Source: Halobacteriovoraceae bacterium | Lineage (GTDB): Bacteria; Bdellovibrionota; Bacteriovoracia; Bacteriovoracales; Bacteriovoracaceae | Reading direction: 5' to 3' | Assembly (NCBI GenBank): GCA_002706205.1 | Contig: PAKC01000059.1 | Location: forward strand, 1 to 34,358 | Length of the DNA stretch: 34,358 bases | In this document: positions 7,671 through 15,941 of the stretch, in pieces | Layout: each line of letters starts with the position of its first letter | Position numbering within the stretch: position 1 is the first letter of the stretch | The notes under the pieces: model-generated | What the model was told of the DNA's origin: nothing | What the model saw: only the letters and a program-made list of their open reading frames with translations | Databases searched by the model: none | Position numbers and translations under genes: made by a program

Positions 7671-8237
7671 AGCACACGAATTACCAAAACGAATAAATTC
7701 GTCCCAAACTTCTGATGGCGATCTAGAAATATTTTCACAAATTCCAGCGCACCCTTTATTTTCAAGTATTCCCAAAGCCTTTAAAGCAAGTTTTTCTTCA
7801 ATAGAACCTGCTACAAAATCTTCTTGGGCCAATTTATCTGCATATCTTTTTTTAATTATTGCTAAATGCTCAGGATGAGCTTCTAATTTTTTCAGGATAC
7901 TTCGATTGAGTTCTTTAGCTGAAGGAAAACGAATTTGATATTTTTTCATCGTTTGCTCAATCATTGCAAGTTTTTCTAGCTGAGATTTCTCTCCTAAACT
8001 TGCTAGTTCTTCTTGCATCTTAACTTGAGTAGATAAGGGTTGTTGATTAATGCGAGAAATTAAATCTAAATATTTCTCCTCAGGTAATGACTGAGTTAAA
8101 CTTTCAATGAAGTCTTGGTTTTGCCCCAGTCCACTTTTTTGCAATGATCTTTGCCCATGACTGGTTAATTTTTGTATTTTTGCAAATTGACCTAACTTTA
8201 AACCTACGGGTACCAAAGCAATATCTGCTGCAGACAT
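7665..8237 (-). pseudogene. 5'-truncated gene of unknown function (partner of the lipase at an inversion-like junction)
   Basis: From the in-frame ATG at 8237 the product is about 190 residues, helical and charged, ending 'VWDEFIRFGNSCAL'. The track start (8375) reads the antisense strand of the lipase and is not credible. No Shine-Dalgarno precedes 8237. The likely original start was upstream and is gone: the genuine-looking coding sequence stops exactly where the head-to-head lipase fragment also loses its 5' end. I recognise no family; features are several amphipathic helices and two Cys near the C-terminus ('NKGCAGICENIS'). It might be an intact gene with poor translation signals, but the shared breakpoint argues for rearrangement. 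Confidence 0.5.
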
Positions 8238-8841
8238 GGCCCATATGTTTATGAACTTATCCGAAGAAGAAAAAGCTGGAAGAAGTTTACGTCGAGTGGG
8301 CTCAATAGGAACACCCCATAGAGGAAGTGGAAAATCAATTCCCGGGATTAACAAAACAACCCTTGATATGGCCAAACCAATTCTCCCTAAAAGTATTCAT
8401 AACTTTTTCAATACAGCTTACGAAATGGATAACAAAGAAATGATAGCCTTTAATCAAAAATATCCCAATATTGATGGTGTTATTTATTTTAGTATAACGA
8501 ATCAACAAAGATCCCCTCTTCCAAGAATTATCCCAACAGCAACAAAAAAAGAGATGACTGATGGTCTTATTGCAGGAGAATCATCTCGCTGGGGAGTTGA
8601 AATTAAAATTGATGGTGATCATCCTAGAGGAAATCATATCAACCAAGTTTATAGTGTTGCAGGCAAAGATAAAGCTGCTACCGATAATGGCTTGGCCATC
8701 GTTGAGTTTCTCAAACAAACAGCTCATGGTGAAGCCCCTAAAGATGGTGTTTTTCATTATCAAGTTCCAGAAAACATTCAGTATCGTAGTCCTTCTAAAT
8801 ATAATCAAATGAAATTTATGCTAAATTGTCTTACCAAGTAG
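8236..8841 (+). pseudogene. 5'-truncated triacylglycerol lipase (alpha/beta hydrolase) lacking its nucleophile
   Basis: The translation shows the C-terminal two thirds of a bacterial lipase of the Pseudomonas/Burkholderia type: 'VGSIGTPHRGSG' after the nucleophile strand, catalytic Asp in 'MTDGLIAGESSRWG', and catalytic His in 'DHPRGNHINQVY'. The N-terminal part, with oxyanion residue, nucleophile elbow GxSxG and signal peptide, is absent. In relatives the elbow lies about 25-30 residues before TPHRGS, which is where this frame begins. The ATG at 8236 has no ribosome binding site, and the frame upstream is open only to 8191, where it is antisense to the opposing gene. Hence a remnant without activity, cut by a rearrangement at about 8225-8240. 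The following methyltransferase gene starts 42 bases later and may have belonged to the same transcript. Confidence 0.78.
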
Positions 8842-8883
8842 TCATTTCTCAACTAAACTCTTATTTTTATCCAAGGAAATATC

Positions 8884-9474
8884 ATGAATCACTTTAATCA
8901 AGTTGCTAATGACTGGGATACTCCAGAAAAAACTCAAATGATGAAAGAGCTTGCAAAAAAAACCCAAAAAAGACTCAAGCTTAGTCAAAAAATTGATATC
9001 ATGGACTTTGGAACTGGTACGGGATTATTTGGCTTAGAGTTTCACCCCTATCTTCATACCTTAACTGGAATTGATACATCACAAGAGATGTTAAATGTCT
9101 TTAACAAAAAGACCGAAGCATTTTCTCATATTCAATCGCATCAAATTAATCTTGAGGATCAAAGTCTAGCGAGTAAATTTGATTTAATTATTAGCTCTAT
9201 GGCCTTCCATCACCTCCAAGACCCTAAAAAAGTTCTTATGAAACTCAAAGAAAATCTTAAACAAAATGGAAGAATTGCCATCGTCGACCTCGACCAAGAA
9301 GATGGATCATTTCATCCTGACAATAAAGCCATGGGTGTTAAACATTTTGGTTTTTCAAAGCAAGAACTTCAATATTGGGCCAAACAGGCCAAACTCAATT
9401 TAGACTACCAAATCATCAACACCCTTCATAAAAATGAAACTGAATATCATCAATTTTTAGCGATTTTTTACTAA
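8884..9474 (+). CDS. Class I SAM-dependent methyltransferase
   Basis: 196 residues, cytosolic. Motif I 'IMDFGTGTGLFGLEF' (about 39-53) binds S-adenosylmethionine. An acidic residue in 'LTGIDTSQEML' contacts the ribose, 'FDLIISSMAFHHLQDP' is the post-motif region of the UbiE/Methyltransf_11 type, and 'GRIAIVDLDQEDG' is the next strand. The length suits a small-molecule methylase; the substrate cannot be read from sequence. An AAGGAA site lies upstream of the ATG. The 3' end overlaps the convergent hdc gene by four bases (CTAA), so no separate terminator exists between them. Confidence 0.82.
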   Translation: MNHFNQVANDWDTPEKTQMMKELAKKTQKRLKLSQKIDIMDFGTGTGLFGLEFHPYLHTLTGIDTSQEMLNVFNKKTEAFSHIQSHQINLEDQSLASKFDLIISSMAFHHLQDPKKVLMKLKENLKQNGRIAIVDLDQEDGSFHPDNKAMGVKHFGFSKQELQYWAKQAKLNLDYQIINTLHKNETEYHQFLAIFY

Positions 9475-10583
9475 GACCCAATTCTATTGGTCTTATAATC
9501 TAAAATAAATTGATCAAGAACATCTTTTGTGACATGAGGCATAGTAATAATATGAGCAATATCGCCATGAACAGCTAACTGCCACTTATCAATAATTTCT
9601 TCAGATGGCCTTGGAAACACAACTGTAATCGAACAATCATTTTTCCATGCCTTAACTCCGATAGATTGCAAAATTTCCACCAAATAATCTGCATTGGCCA
9701 AACATTTCTTAATCATTTGTTGGTAACCACTTATCCCATTTTTTTGAATACTATACCATAACAAAAGTGTTGTATGACCATTTCTCGATCCACTTAACGT
9801 TGTATCAAGTCCTCCAATATACTCAATACTATTTCCAACTTTATCTACAAAATCTTTTCTCGCCAAAACAACTCCACAAGGCATTGGAGAGCCCATCATT
9901 TTATGCCCAGAAATAGATAAAGAATGCACTCCATACTTCAAACCTATTTGATCTCTTTGGGAACAAAAAGGAACAATCATTCCCCCCAAAGCTGCATCAC
10001 AATGAATATAGTGATTAGGAAATGATAAAGATGAAAGAGTTTTTTGAATCGCTGATACGGGATCAATTGCCCCTTTCATTGTGGTTCCAATTGTTGCGAG
10101 GATAATTGGTGTTTTAGTTCTATTATACTTTAAGGCGAGAGCTAAATCATCAATACACATTTCTCCCTTTTCATTGGTATTGATAGCAATAGAGTCCATA
10201 TTTAAAAGTTTTAAAATTTTTGGAATAGAATAATGTGACTCTTTAGAATAATAGACTATATTTTTAGGATATATTTCTCGAGCAATATAAAGCCCATACA
10301 TATTACCTTCGGTCCCCCCATTAGTCACGTATCCCCAAAAATTATGATCACTAATTCCTGTAAGTTGAGCAATAAATTCTACAACTTCTTTTTCAAATTG
10401 ATGGGCATGAACTTTATAAAGTCCATGATCTAAAGGATCGCCAATATTGTTAATACTGAATTTAAAAAAATCATATAAGGCTGCATATTGATAATTAAGA
10501 TTAGCCGGGTAACCAATCATATTTTTTGATTTTTCTTCTAAATATTGATAAAAATCACTAAGTCGTTTGAGATGTTGTTCCAT
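9471..10583 (-). CDS. hdc: Pyridoxal-phosphate-dependent histidine decarboxylase
   Basis: 370 residues, close to the roughly 378 of the Morganella/Klebsiella group II enzymes. It matches them throughout: 'WGYVTNGGTEGNMYG' (phosphate and cofactor binding), His117 in 'SKESHYS' (ring-stacking histidine), 'HCDAALGGMIVPF', the Schiff-base Lys228 in 'SISGHKMMGSPMPCG', 'SGSRNGHTTLLLW', and C-terminal 'GDIAHIITMPH'. It converts L-histidine to histamine plus CO2. Homologues also supply histamine for siderophores such as anguibactin and acinetobactin, but there are no NRPS genes here and no histidine/histamine antiporter next door. It is divergent from the DUF885 lipoprotein gene across a 116-base region with three repeated motifs. 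The ribosome binding site is poor. Confidence 0.9.
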   Translation of the reverse strand: MEQHLKRLSDFYQYLEEKSKNMIGYPANLNYQYAALYDFFKFSINNIGDPLDHGLYKVHAHQFEKEVVEFIAQLTGISDHNFWGYVTNGGTEGNMYGLYIAREIYPKNIVYYSKESHYSIPKILKLLNMDSIAINTNEKGEMCIDDLALALKYNRTKTPIILATIGTTMKGAIDPVSAIQKTLSSLSFPNHYIHCDAALGGMIVPFCSQRDQIGLKYGVHSLSISGHKMMGSPMPCGVVLARKDFVDKVGNSIEYIGGLDTTLSGSRNGHTTLLLWYSIQKNGISGYQQMIKKCLANADYLVEILQSIGVKAWKNDCSITVVFPRPSEEIIDKWQLAVHGDIAHIITMPHVTKDVLDQFILDYKTNRIGS

Positions 10584-10618
10584 AGGAAAAAAGATAATCT
10601 TTTTTTCCCACTAAAAGA

Positions 10619-10689
10619 ATGATTTAAATCATCAATTCAATTTCTCATTCGATTTATATCATGTATGGTGAAACTTCGATTTAAAACAT
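10619..10689. promoter_or_regulatory. Three GATTTAWAWCAT motifs in the hdc / DUF885 divergent promoter
   Basis: GATTTAAATCAT (10621), GATTTATATCAT (10651) and GATTTAAAACAT (10678) are near-identical and spaced 30 and 27 bp apart, roughly three turns of the helix. The first is the core of a perfect 14-bp palindrome ATGATTTAAATCAT (10619-10632). The arrangement looks like an operator array for one dimeric regulator on the same face of the DNA, controlling one or both divergent genes. I cannot name the regulator. Confidence 0.5.
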
Positions 10690-10699
10690 AGGATTCAGT

Positions 10700-12496
10700 A
10701 TGCTTTTTATTAAAATAATCTCAAACCTTTCCTTTTTTTTTCTTCTAATGGCTTGCAGCTCATATTCTAACCTCTCCCCCATAAAAGAAAGTAAAAAGCT
10801 TAATCAGTTTTTTGAAGAAGAGTTTGAAAAACAAATCCAACGTTACCCAACAAGTCAGACCTATTTAGGACGAAAAACAAATTATGACAAATTAGATAAC
10901 CATACGATTGAGTTTAAAAACCAGACGTATCAGCTGGCCAACAAGTCCCTTAAACGTCTTAGGAAAATTCATTATAAGATTTTAAATCGTCAGGATCAAA
11001 TCAGTTACAGGATTTATGAATACCAACTCAAGATGACAATAGAGAGTCAAAAATGGATGTATCACTCTTACCCTCTCAATCAAATGTTTGGTTATCATGC
11101 AGATACTCCGGCTTTTCTTATCAATATGCACAGAATTGATAATTTTGATGATGCTCAAGATTATATTTCAAGACTAAAAGAAATAAGGCGTGTTTTTTCA
11201 GAAAAAATGGTCTTTCTTAAAGAACAAAACAAACGTCATATCTTCCCTCCTCATTTTGTTTTTCAAAAAATTTTAAGTGATTCGAAAAATATAATCACAG
11301 GAGCTCCTTTTACTAAAAGCCAAGAGGATAGCCCTTTATTAAAAGATTTTAAAAACAAGATCAGCAAACTTAACATCTCTTCCAAAAAAACGAATCAACT
11401 TATTGAGCAAGCCAAATCCACTCTGATAAAGTATGTTCAGCCTGCCTATAAAGAGCTAATAAGTTACACCCAAAATTTAAATCAAAAAGTCCGCACGAAT
11501 CACGGAGCATGGTCACTGCCCCAAGGAAAAGATTATTATCATTTTAGGTTAAAAAAAATGACGACATCTCACTTATCTCCAGATGAAATTCATAGGCTAG
11601 GCCTCAAAGAAGTAAAAAGAATCCATGCTGAAATGAAAAAAGTCATGCAAAAGACTGGTTTTAAAGGATCCCTGCAAGATTTTTTTCAATATATGAAGTC
11701 TGAAAGATTTCTTTACCCTCAAAATGAAGCAGGAAGAAAAAAGTACATAAATAAAGTTCACTCAGTCATTTCTAAGATGGAAAAGGCACTGCCCAAAATA
11801 TTTAACACCTTTCCCAAGGCAGAACTCAAAGTCAAACCAGTAGAAAGCTTCCGAGAAAAAAGTGCAGGAATTGCTTTTTACAATGGGCCATCACTAGAAG
11901 GAAACCGACCGGGAATTTATTACGTTAATCTTTATAAAATGCAAGATAATCCAAAATACAAATTGGAAGCATTGACCTACCATGAGGCTATCCCAGGTCA
12001 CCACATGCAAATTGCCATCCAAAAAGAATTAAAAGGACTTCCTAAATTTCGCAGGACAAGAGGATTCACAGCTTTTAGTGAAGGTTGGGGACTTTATGCT
12101 GAGCTCTTACCAAAAGAAATTGGTTTTTATTCAAATCCCTATTCTGACTTTGGAAGACTCTCAATGGAACTTTGGCGCGCAACTAGAATGGTCGTCGATA
12201 CTGGAATACATGCAAAAAAGTGGAGTAGAGAGTATGCTATTAATTATCTCAAAGATAAGACTCCTAGTGCAAAATTAGAAATCATGAAAGCTGTGGAAAG
12301 ATATTTTGTGATGCCAGCTCAGGCCACTGCTTATAAGGTAGGGATGCTCAAGATTTTGAATTTGCGCTCCCTTGCGAAAAAAGAACTTAAAGAAAACTTT
12401 AACTTAGCTGAATTTCATGACGTTATTTTAAAAAATGGTTCTGTCCCTTTATTTATCTTAGAAGAAAACATAAAAACATGGATAGAAAATCAATAA
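10700..12496 (+). CDS. DUF885-family lipoprotein, predicted zinc peptidase
   Basis: 598 residues with a lipoprotein signal peptide and lipobox 'LLMACSS' (Cys19). The body is all-helical, as in the DUF885 family. The predicted metal site is 'YHEAIPGHHMQ' (residues 427-437) with further acidic residues in 'FSEGWGLYAEL' (Glu461, Glu468), the arrangement seen in DUF885 proteins and reminiscent of helical M3/M32-type metallopeptidases. Family members are poorly characterised; a periplasmic carboxypeptidase or oligopeptidase role is the usual prediction. The length is typical. The gene shares a regulatory region with hdc, so peptide degradation and histidine use might be linked, though that is speculation. 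Confidence 0.85.
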   Translation: MLFIKIISNLSFFFLLMACSSYSNLSPIKESKKLNQFFEEEFEKQIQRYPTSQTYLGRKTNYDKLDNHTIEFKNQTYQLANKSLKRLRKIHYKILNRQDQISYRIYEYQLKMTIESQKWMYHSYPLNQMFGYHADTPAFLINMHRIDNFDDAQDYISRLKEIRRVFSEKMVFLKEQNKRHIFPPHFVFQKILSDSKNIITGAPFTKSQEDSPLLKDFKNKISKLNISSKKTNQLIEQAKSTLIKYVQPAYKELISYTQNLNQKVRTNHGAWSLPQGKDYYHFRLKKMTTSHLSPDEIHRLGLKEVKRIHAEMKKVMQKTGFKGSLQDFFQYMKSERFLYPQNEAGRKKYINKVHSVISKMEKALPKIFNTFPKAELKVKPVESFREKSAGIAFYNGPSLEGNRPGIYYVNLYKMQDNPKYKLEALTYHEAIPGHHMQIAIQKELKGLPKFRRTRGFTAFSEGWGLYAELLPKEIGFYSNPYSDFGRLSMELWRATRMVVDTGIHAKKWSREYAINYLKDKTPSAKLEIMKAVERYFVMPAQATAYKVGMLKILNLRSLAKKELKENFNLAEFHDVILKNGSVPLFILEENIKTWIENQ

Positions 12497-12798
12497 ATAT
12501 ACGTTTATTCTCAAGCATTAACTTAAGTATAATTAAAGGTATGTATAGTCTTTATTTAACTATCTGAGTTTATTACACAATGGGCTTTCAACGTGCTAGA
12601 CAATCGCTACAAATTTTTTCCCCAAAAAATTAAAATTGCATTTACTGCTGAAATAGAGTAAAATAAGGATGTATTTGATTTTTTTATAGCTAGTTTCTCA
12701 ATTGTTCCTTTCTATTTTAACTCCAATTACAAGTAAACAGATGCTATTTTAGACAGCCAAGTTGCGTCTATATGTTTTTTACAAATAAGGCTACAAAA
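12497..12798 (+). promoter_or_regulatory. Intergenic region with candidate promoter for the CarD-like gene
   Basis: This is a 302-base stretch without a credible gene. The best promoter match is TTGCAT (12636-12641), a 17-bp spacer and TAAAAT (12659-12664), reading toward the CarD-like gene with a leader of about 125 bases. An AT-only inverted repeat (AATTTTTTCCCCAAAAAATT, about 12612-12631) just upstream could end transcription of the DUF885 gene. I see no riboswitch or small RNA that I can defend. Confidence 0.35.
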
Positions 12799-13272
12799 AT
12801 GACAGAACTTAACTCTTATATCGGACAATATCTTATTACAGTTAATTTTGGTATTGGTGAAATTTCGAATATTGTTGAAATTGATGACGGACAATTCTTT
12901 AAAGTCACCTTTCCCCAATCTAATAATATTAATTATTTTTCTATAAATAACAGTAGTACTTATAGACATCTTTCAGATAAGACTGAAATCTTAAAGGCCA
13001 TTGAGACCTTTAAAAAGAAACATCAAGATACTGAGTTTAACTCTACTCAAGAAAAAATTAATTTTTATAAATCTACTTTCAAAGCTCAAGATATTCAAAC
13101 GATTGCAAAACATCTTTCCATTTTGAACCAAGAAGAGGAAATACATACTTCAATTCTTAAAATTTTTGAAAAAACACTTGATTCATTTGTCCTTGAGATC
13201 CAATTTGTCTTAGGAATAAAAAATGAAGAAGCATGGGAGCTAATAGGACTTTCTCAAGAAAAAATAAAATAA
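12799..13272 (+). CDS. CarD/CdnL-like RNA-polymerase-binding protein
   Basis: 157 residues from the ATG at 12799 (AAGG eight bases upstream); the track start adds nine residues without a ribosome binding site. Residues 8-55 ('IGQYLITVNFGIGEISNIVE ... YFSI') follow the Tudor-like CarD fold: a 'GQ-vv--fGiG-i' strand pair, a conserved basic/hydrophobic strand, then 'YRHLSDK'. Residues 85-155 are helical and match the C-terminal CarD layout, with 'AQDIQTIAKHLSILNQEEEI' and 'EEAWELIGLS'. Family proteins bind the RNA polymerase beta subunit and stabilise open complexes. This one is divergent and may be an accessory paralogue rather than the housekeeping CdnL. A weak hairpin and the csp promoter follow it. 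Confidence 0.6.
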   Translation: MTELNSYIGQYLITVNFGIGEISNIVEIDDGQFFKVTFPQSNNINYFSINNSSTYRHLSDKTEILKAIETFKKKHQDTEFNSTQEKINFYKSTFKAQDIQTIAKHLSILNQEEEIHTSILKIFEKTLDSFVLEIQFVLGIKNEEAWELIGLSQEKIK

Positions 13273-13278
13273 CAGTTT

Positions 13279-13307
13279 GTTGAGTCTTTTTAAGGCTCAC
13301 ATATAAT
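13279..13307 (+). promoter_or_regulatory. Promoter of the cold-shock gene
   Basis: A perfect -10 TATAAT (13302-13307) lies 31 bases before the csp start codon. The -35 is weaker: TTGTTG at 19 bp or GTTGAG at 17 bp. A small hairpin, TGAGTC-TTTTTAA-GGCTCA, occupies the spacer and could also attenuate read-through from the CarD-like gene. The leader is short, without the long 5' UTR of E. coli cspA. Confidence 0.5.
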
Positions 13308-13338
13308 AAAAAAATATCGATTAACTAGGAGTATTAGA

Positions 13339-13536
13339 ATGTCGACAGGTAAAGTAAAATTTTTTAATGATCAAAAAGGATTTGGTTTCATCAAGTCTGA
13401 TAGCGATGAGAAGGAACTTTTTGTTCACGTATCAGCAATCGCTAGCGGAACACTCAATGAAGGTGATCAAGTTCAGTTTGAAATCGGTGAAGGAAGAAAA
13501 GGTCCTTGCGCGATTAATGTCGAAGTTATTTCTTAA
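13339..13536 (+). CDS. Cold-shock protein, CspA family
   Basis: 65 residues, a single OB-fold cold-shock domain of the usual size. The RNA-binding motifs are both present: RNP1 'KGFGFI' and RNP2 'LFVHVS', preceded by 'GKVKFFNDQ'. It binds single-stranded RNA/DNA as an RNA chaperone. AGGAG lies seven bases before the ATG. It has its own promoter and a strong terminator, so it is monocistronic. Which paralogue it is (cold-induced or constitutive) cannot be told. Confidence 0.95.
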   Translation: MSTGKVKFFNDQKGFGFIKSDSDEKELFVHVSAIASGTLNEGDQVQFEIGEGRKGPCAINVEVIS

Positions 13537-13570
13537 GTAATTCCTATTATATAAAAGAAATATCATGATG

Positions 13571-13602
13571 CTTAGGAGGGCCAAAATCCTCCTAAGTTTT
13601 TT
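13571..13602 (+). terminator. Strong intrinsic terminator of the csp gene
   Basis: CTTAGGAGG-GCCAAAAT-CCTCCTAAG forms a perfect 9-bp stem followed by TTTTTT. It ends exactly at the stop of the convergent antiporter gene; on the other strand there is no T-run, so it serves the csp transcript. Confidence 0.93.
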
Positions 13603-15100
13603 AAACTGGAAATTCTGTCTCCCCAATTGGATTTTCTGGCCCTTGCTTAAAACAATCAACAACTAATTCAATATCCGCTTTTGACTTCGTCACCACAACA
13701 ACTCTATCACGCTTGAGAAACTTAGTTGAGCCATCAGGAATAAGAAAAGCTCCCTCTCTTTTGATAAAAAGTACTAAACACCCCGTAGGCAGATTCAAAT
13801 CAACAACTCTTTTATCAAGGGCATAGTCATTTAACTGAATCCTTAACTCTTTTATACCATTTTTCGTCTTTTCTATAACTTCAAAATCTATCGGAAAATT
13901 TGGGTCCTCAATAGTTTCATAAAGCAGACCAAGCTTTCTGGCCACAAATTTCAAACTCATTCCTTGTCCTAATGCCGAGATAAGAACAACAAAAAAAACA
14001 ATATCAAATAAAATATAAGCTTTATCACCTATTTTCATTGCTGCTAAACTTGCGAAGACGATGGGAGTTGCTCCCTTAAGCCCTGCCCAGGAAATAAAAG
14101 TCTTTTCTTTCCAGGTGAATTGGCTAAAGGCAAGACAAACAAATATAGTTAGTGGCCTAGCAATAAATATAAGGAAGATGGACACAATTAATCCTTCAGC
14201 TGCAATAGAAAAAAGCCGACTTGGAAAAACCAAGAGTCCTAGCATAACAAAAAGACCAATTTGTGAAAGCCATGAGACACCATCATAAAAGCTATACAGA
14301 AGTTTTTTATGTAATATTTTTTTACTACTAATTAGTAGTCCAAAAACATAAACCGCTAAAAAGCCATTACCTTGAAAATAACTTGCCAAAGAATAATTGA
14401 GAAACACAAAAGATAATGTCAAAGCTGGATACAAACCTACATATTCCAAATGAACAATATTGTTTAAAGAAATAAATAATTTCGCCAAGAACAAGCCTAC
14501 AATAAGTCCAATGAGAGGATTCATTAAAAACTGAAGTCCTAAAGCAGCAGGATCCAACTGAGGACTCTCCATGATTCCCAAGATAATCGTCACTAAAAAA
14601 TACGCCATGGGATCATTACTTCCGGATTCAAATTTCAAGAGATTTTTGTTCTTAGCAGTCACCTGTGCTTTTTTATCTTTAAAAGCTCCAAAAACAGCTG
14701 CTGCATCCGTTGCCGATAAGATTGCTCCTAAGAGAAATGACTCAAGGATTCCCATGCTTAACAATTTGTGGACAAAAAAACCGACAATTATTGTTGTAAG
14801 TAAAACACCTACTGACGAAAGTAAAATCCCCCTGCCAAGGTTTTTTTTGATATTTTTAATTTTAGTTTCAATACCACCTGAAAAGATAATTAAGCACAGG
14901 GCCACCAGACTTAAAGAGTGAGTTAACTCATAGTTTTCAAAATGAATGCCTCCTAAACCTTCACTGCCTGCCAAAATACCTATCAGCATAAAAATAATAA
15001 GAATGGGAAAGCCAAAGCGGCTAGATGACTTGCTCAACAAAACACTCAACAAAAGAATAATTGAGCCAATTAATAAAAAATTATTAAGAAAAATCTCCAT
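13601..15100 (-). CDS. CPA1-family K+(Na+)/H+ antiporter with C-terminal RCK_C (TrkA_C) domain
   Basis: 499 residues. About twelve membrane segments (residues 5-395) of the NhaP2/CvrA type are visible, with the conserved ion-path motifs 'GAILSATDAAAVFGAF' and 'FESGSNDPMAYFLV' (the Asn-Asp pair typical of electroneutral CPA1 antiporters). Residues about 420-485 form a TrkA_C regulatory domain ('LNLPTGCLVLFIKREGAFLIPDGSTKFLKRDRVVVV'). Family members exchange K+ (or Na+) for protons at the inner membrane and help control cell K+ and pH. The downstream half is shorter than in E. coli CvrA, which has an extra domain. The gene follows the OmpV-like gene by 12 bases, suggesting one transcript. Confidence 0.88.
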   Translation of the reverse strand: MEIFLNNFLLIGSIILLLSVLLSKSSSRFGFPILIIFMLIGILAGSEGLGGIHFENYELTHSLSLVALCLIIFSGGIETKIKNIKKNLGRGILLSSVGVLLTTIIVGFFVHKLLSMGILESFLLGAILSATDAAAVFGAFKDKKAQVTAKNKNLLKFESGSNDPMAYFLVTIILGIMESPQLDPAALGLQFLMNPLIGLIVGLFLAKLFISLNNIVHLEYVGLYPALTLSFVFLNYSLASYFQGNGFLAVYVFGLLISSKKILHKKLLYSFYDGVSWLSQIGLFVMLGLLVFPSRLFSIAAEGLIVSIFLIFIARPLTIFVCLAFSQFTWKEKTFISWAGLKGATPIVFASLAAMKIGDKAYILFDIVFFVVLISALGQGMSLKFVARKLGLLYETIEDPNFPIDFEVIEKTKNGIKELRIQLNDYALDKRVVDLNLPTGCLVLFIKREGAFLIPDGSTKFLKRDRVVVVTKSKADIELVVDCFKQGPENPIGETEFPV

Positions 15101-15112
15101 AATATTAATAAC

Positions 15113-15817
15113 CTAAAGACTATAGCTCCAAAAAAGACTCCAAGTAGCGTATCCTTCTTTACTGATGGTGGGTGATTCATAAACGACTTTATCAAATTTA
15201 CGATAAGAGTAATTTAATGATAAAGAATTTTCAGAATCAATAAGATAAGTCACTCCTAAACGTAACTTATCATTCACAGCTGTTTTAGCCTCATAAAAAC
15301 TAAACTCACCAACTTCATCGGCATCGATTCCAAAATAATAATTTACATAGGATTCATTAAGATATTCTTTTGCAAGGCCAGGTATGACAAACCAAGAATC
15401 ACCAAATTTAAATCGCCATCCTATTCCGACCTCGGCCGTATTGCCATTATAAACTTTTGAAATATCAGCACCATACTTTAACGTCAAAAACAAAAGCCTC
15501 AACGAGACTCCTGCATTCACCGCTGTATCTCTTTGAGATAAGTCTCTTGCTTTATAGCGATCGCCAAATGCTTTTGCATTTAAACTAAAACTCACAGGTC
15601 CTCTCAAAAGCACATAACTTATATTAGGGCCATAGACCTGAAGCCTTTGCCCTCGGTAAGCAATCATCGGAATCAAGCTTAAACCAAAAGGAAGGGGATT
15701 TATCTCATTATCAACCCGGTATTCTTCCGGGCCAATATAGCCTATCCCAGAGATGAATTTTGCATATGAATTGTTAATCCCCAAAATAGCCATAAAAATA
15801 ATGAAACAACTTCGCAT
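15113..15817 (-). CDS. MipA/OmpV-family outer-membrane beta-barrel protein
   Basis: 234 residues from the ATG at 15817; the track's TTG start reads through the ribosome binding site itself (GGGAGGAG). The signal peptide is about 1-19 ('SCFIIFMAILGINNSYA'). The mature part alternates hydrophobic and polar residues as membrane beta strands, with the family patterns 'PLPFGLSLIPMIAYRGQRL', 'NYYFGIDADEVGEFSFYEA' and a C-terminal strand ending 'WSLFWSYSL'. MipA/OmpV proteins sit in the outer membrane; roles proposed include scaffolding of murein enzymes and osmotic or antibiotic response. Pairing with a K+/H+ antiporter hints at ionic or osmotic adaptation, which is inference. Confidence 0.78.
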   Translation of the reverse strand: MRSCFIIFMAILGINNSYAKFISGIGYIGPEEYRVDNEINPLPFGLSLIPMIAYRGQRLQVYGPNISYVLLRGPVSFSLNAKAFGDRYKARDLSQRDTAVNAGVSLRLLFLTLKYGADISKVYNGNTAEVGIGWRFKFGDSWFVIPGLAKEYLNESYVNYYFGIDADEVGEFSFYEAKTAVNDKLRLGVTYLIDSENSLSLNYSYRKFDKVVYESPTISKEGYATWSLFWSYSL

Positions 15818-15941
15818 GAACTTACTCTCCTCCCTTATCAAATTACTATATCAACTCAATAAAAATAAGACTACGAAAGAACACTTTTTCTAAAAGATAG
15901 ACATGTAAAAAATACTTATCCTTAGCTATTAGCTCAAGGAC

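Noticed and set aside
8238-8375. N-terminal 46 residues of the track's 7665-8375 protein
   Set aside because: They are the antisense reading of the lipase coding sequence ('TPHRGSG' region), not genuine protein.
8561-8812. ORFs 8561-8812 (+) and 8581-8808 (-)
   Set aside because: Both lie within the lipase remnant in other frames and have atypical composition.
12592-12631. Possible 17-codon peptide and AT-only hairpin in the 12497-12798 gap
   Set aside because: The peptide has no initiation signal; the hairpin is A/T only and common in such DNA.
12727-12969. Minus-strand ORF over the CarD-like gene start
   Set aside because: Antisense shadow; the plus frame has a ribosome binding site and a recognisable fold pattern.
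14571-14921. 116-residue plus-strand ORF
   Set aside because: Antisense to the CPA1 antiporter; low-complexity shadow of membrane-helix codons.
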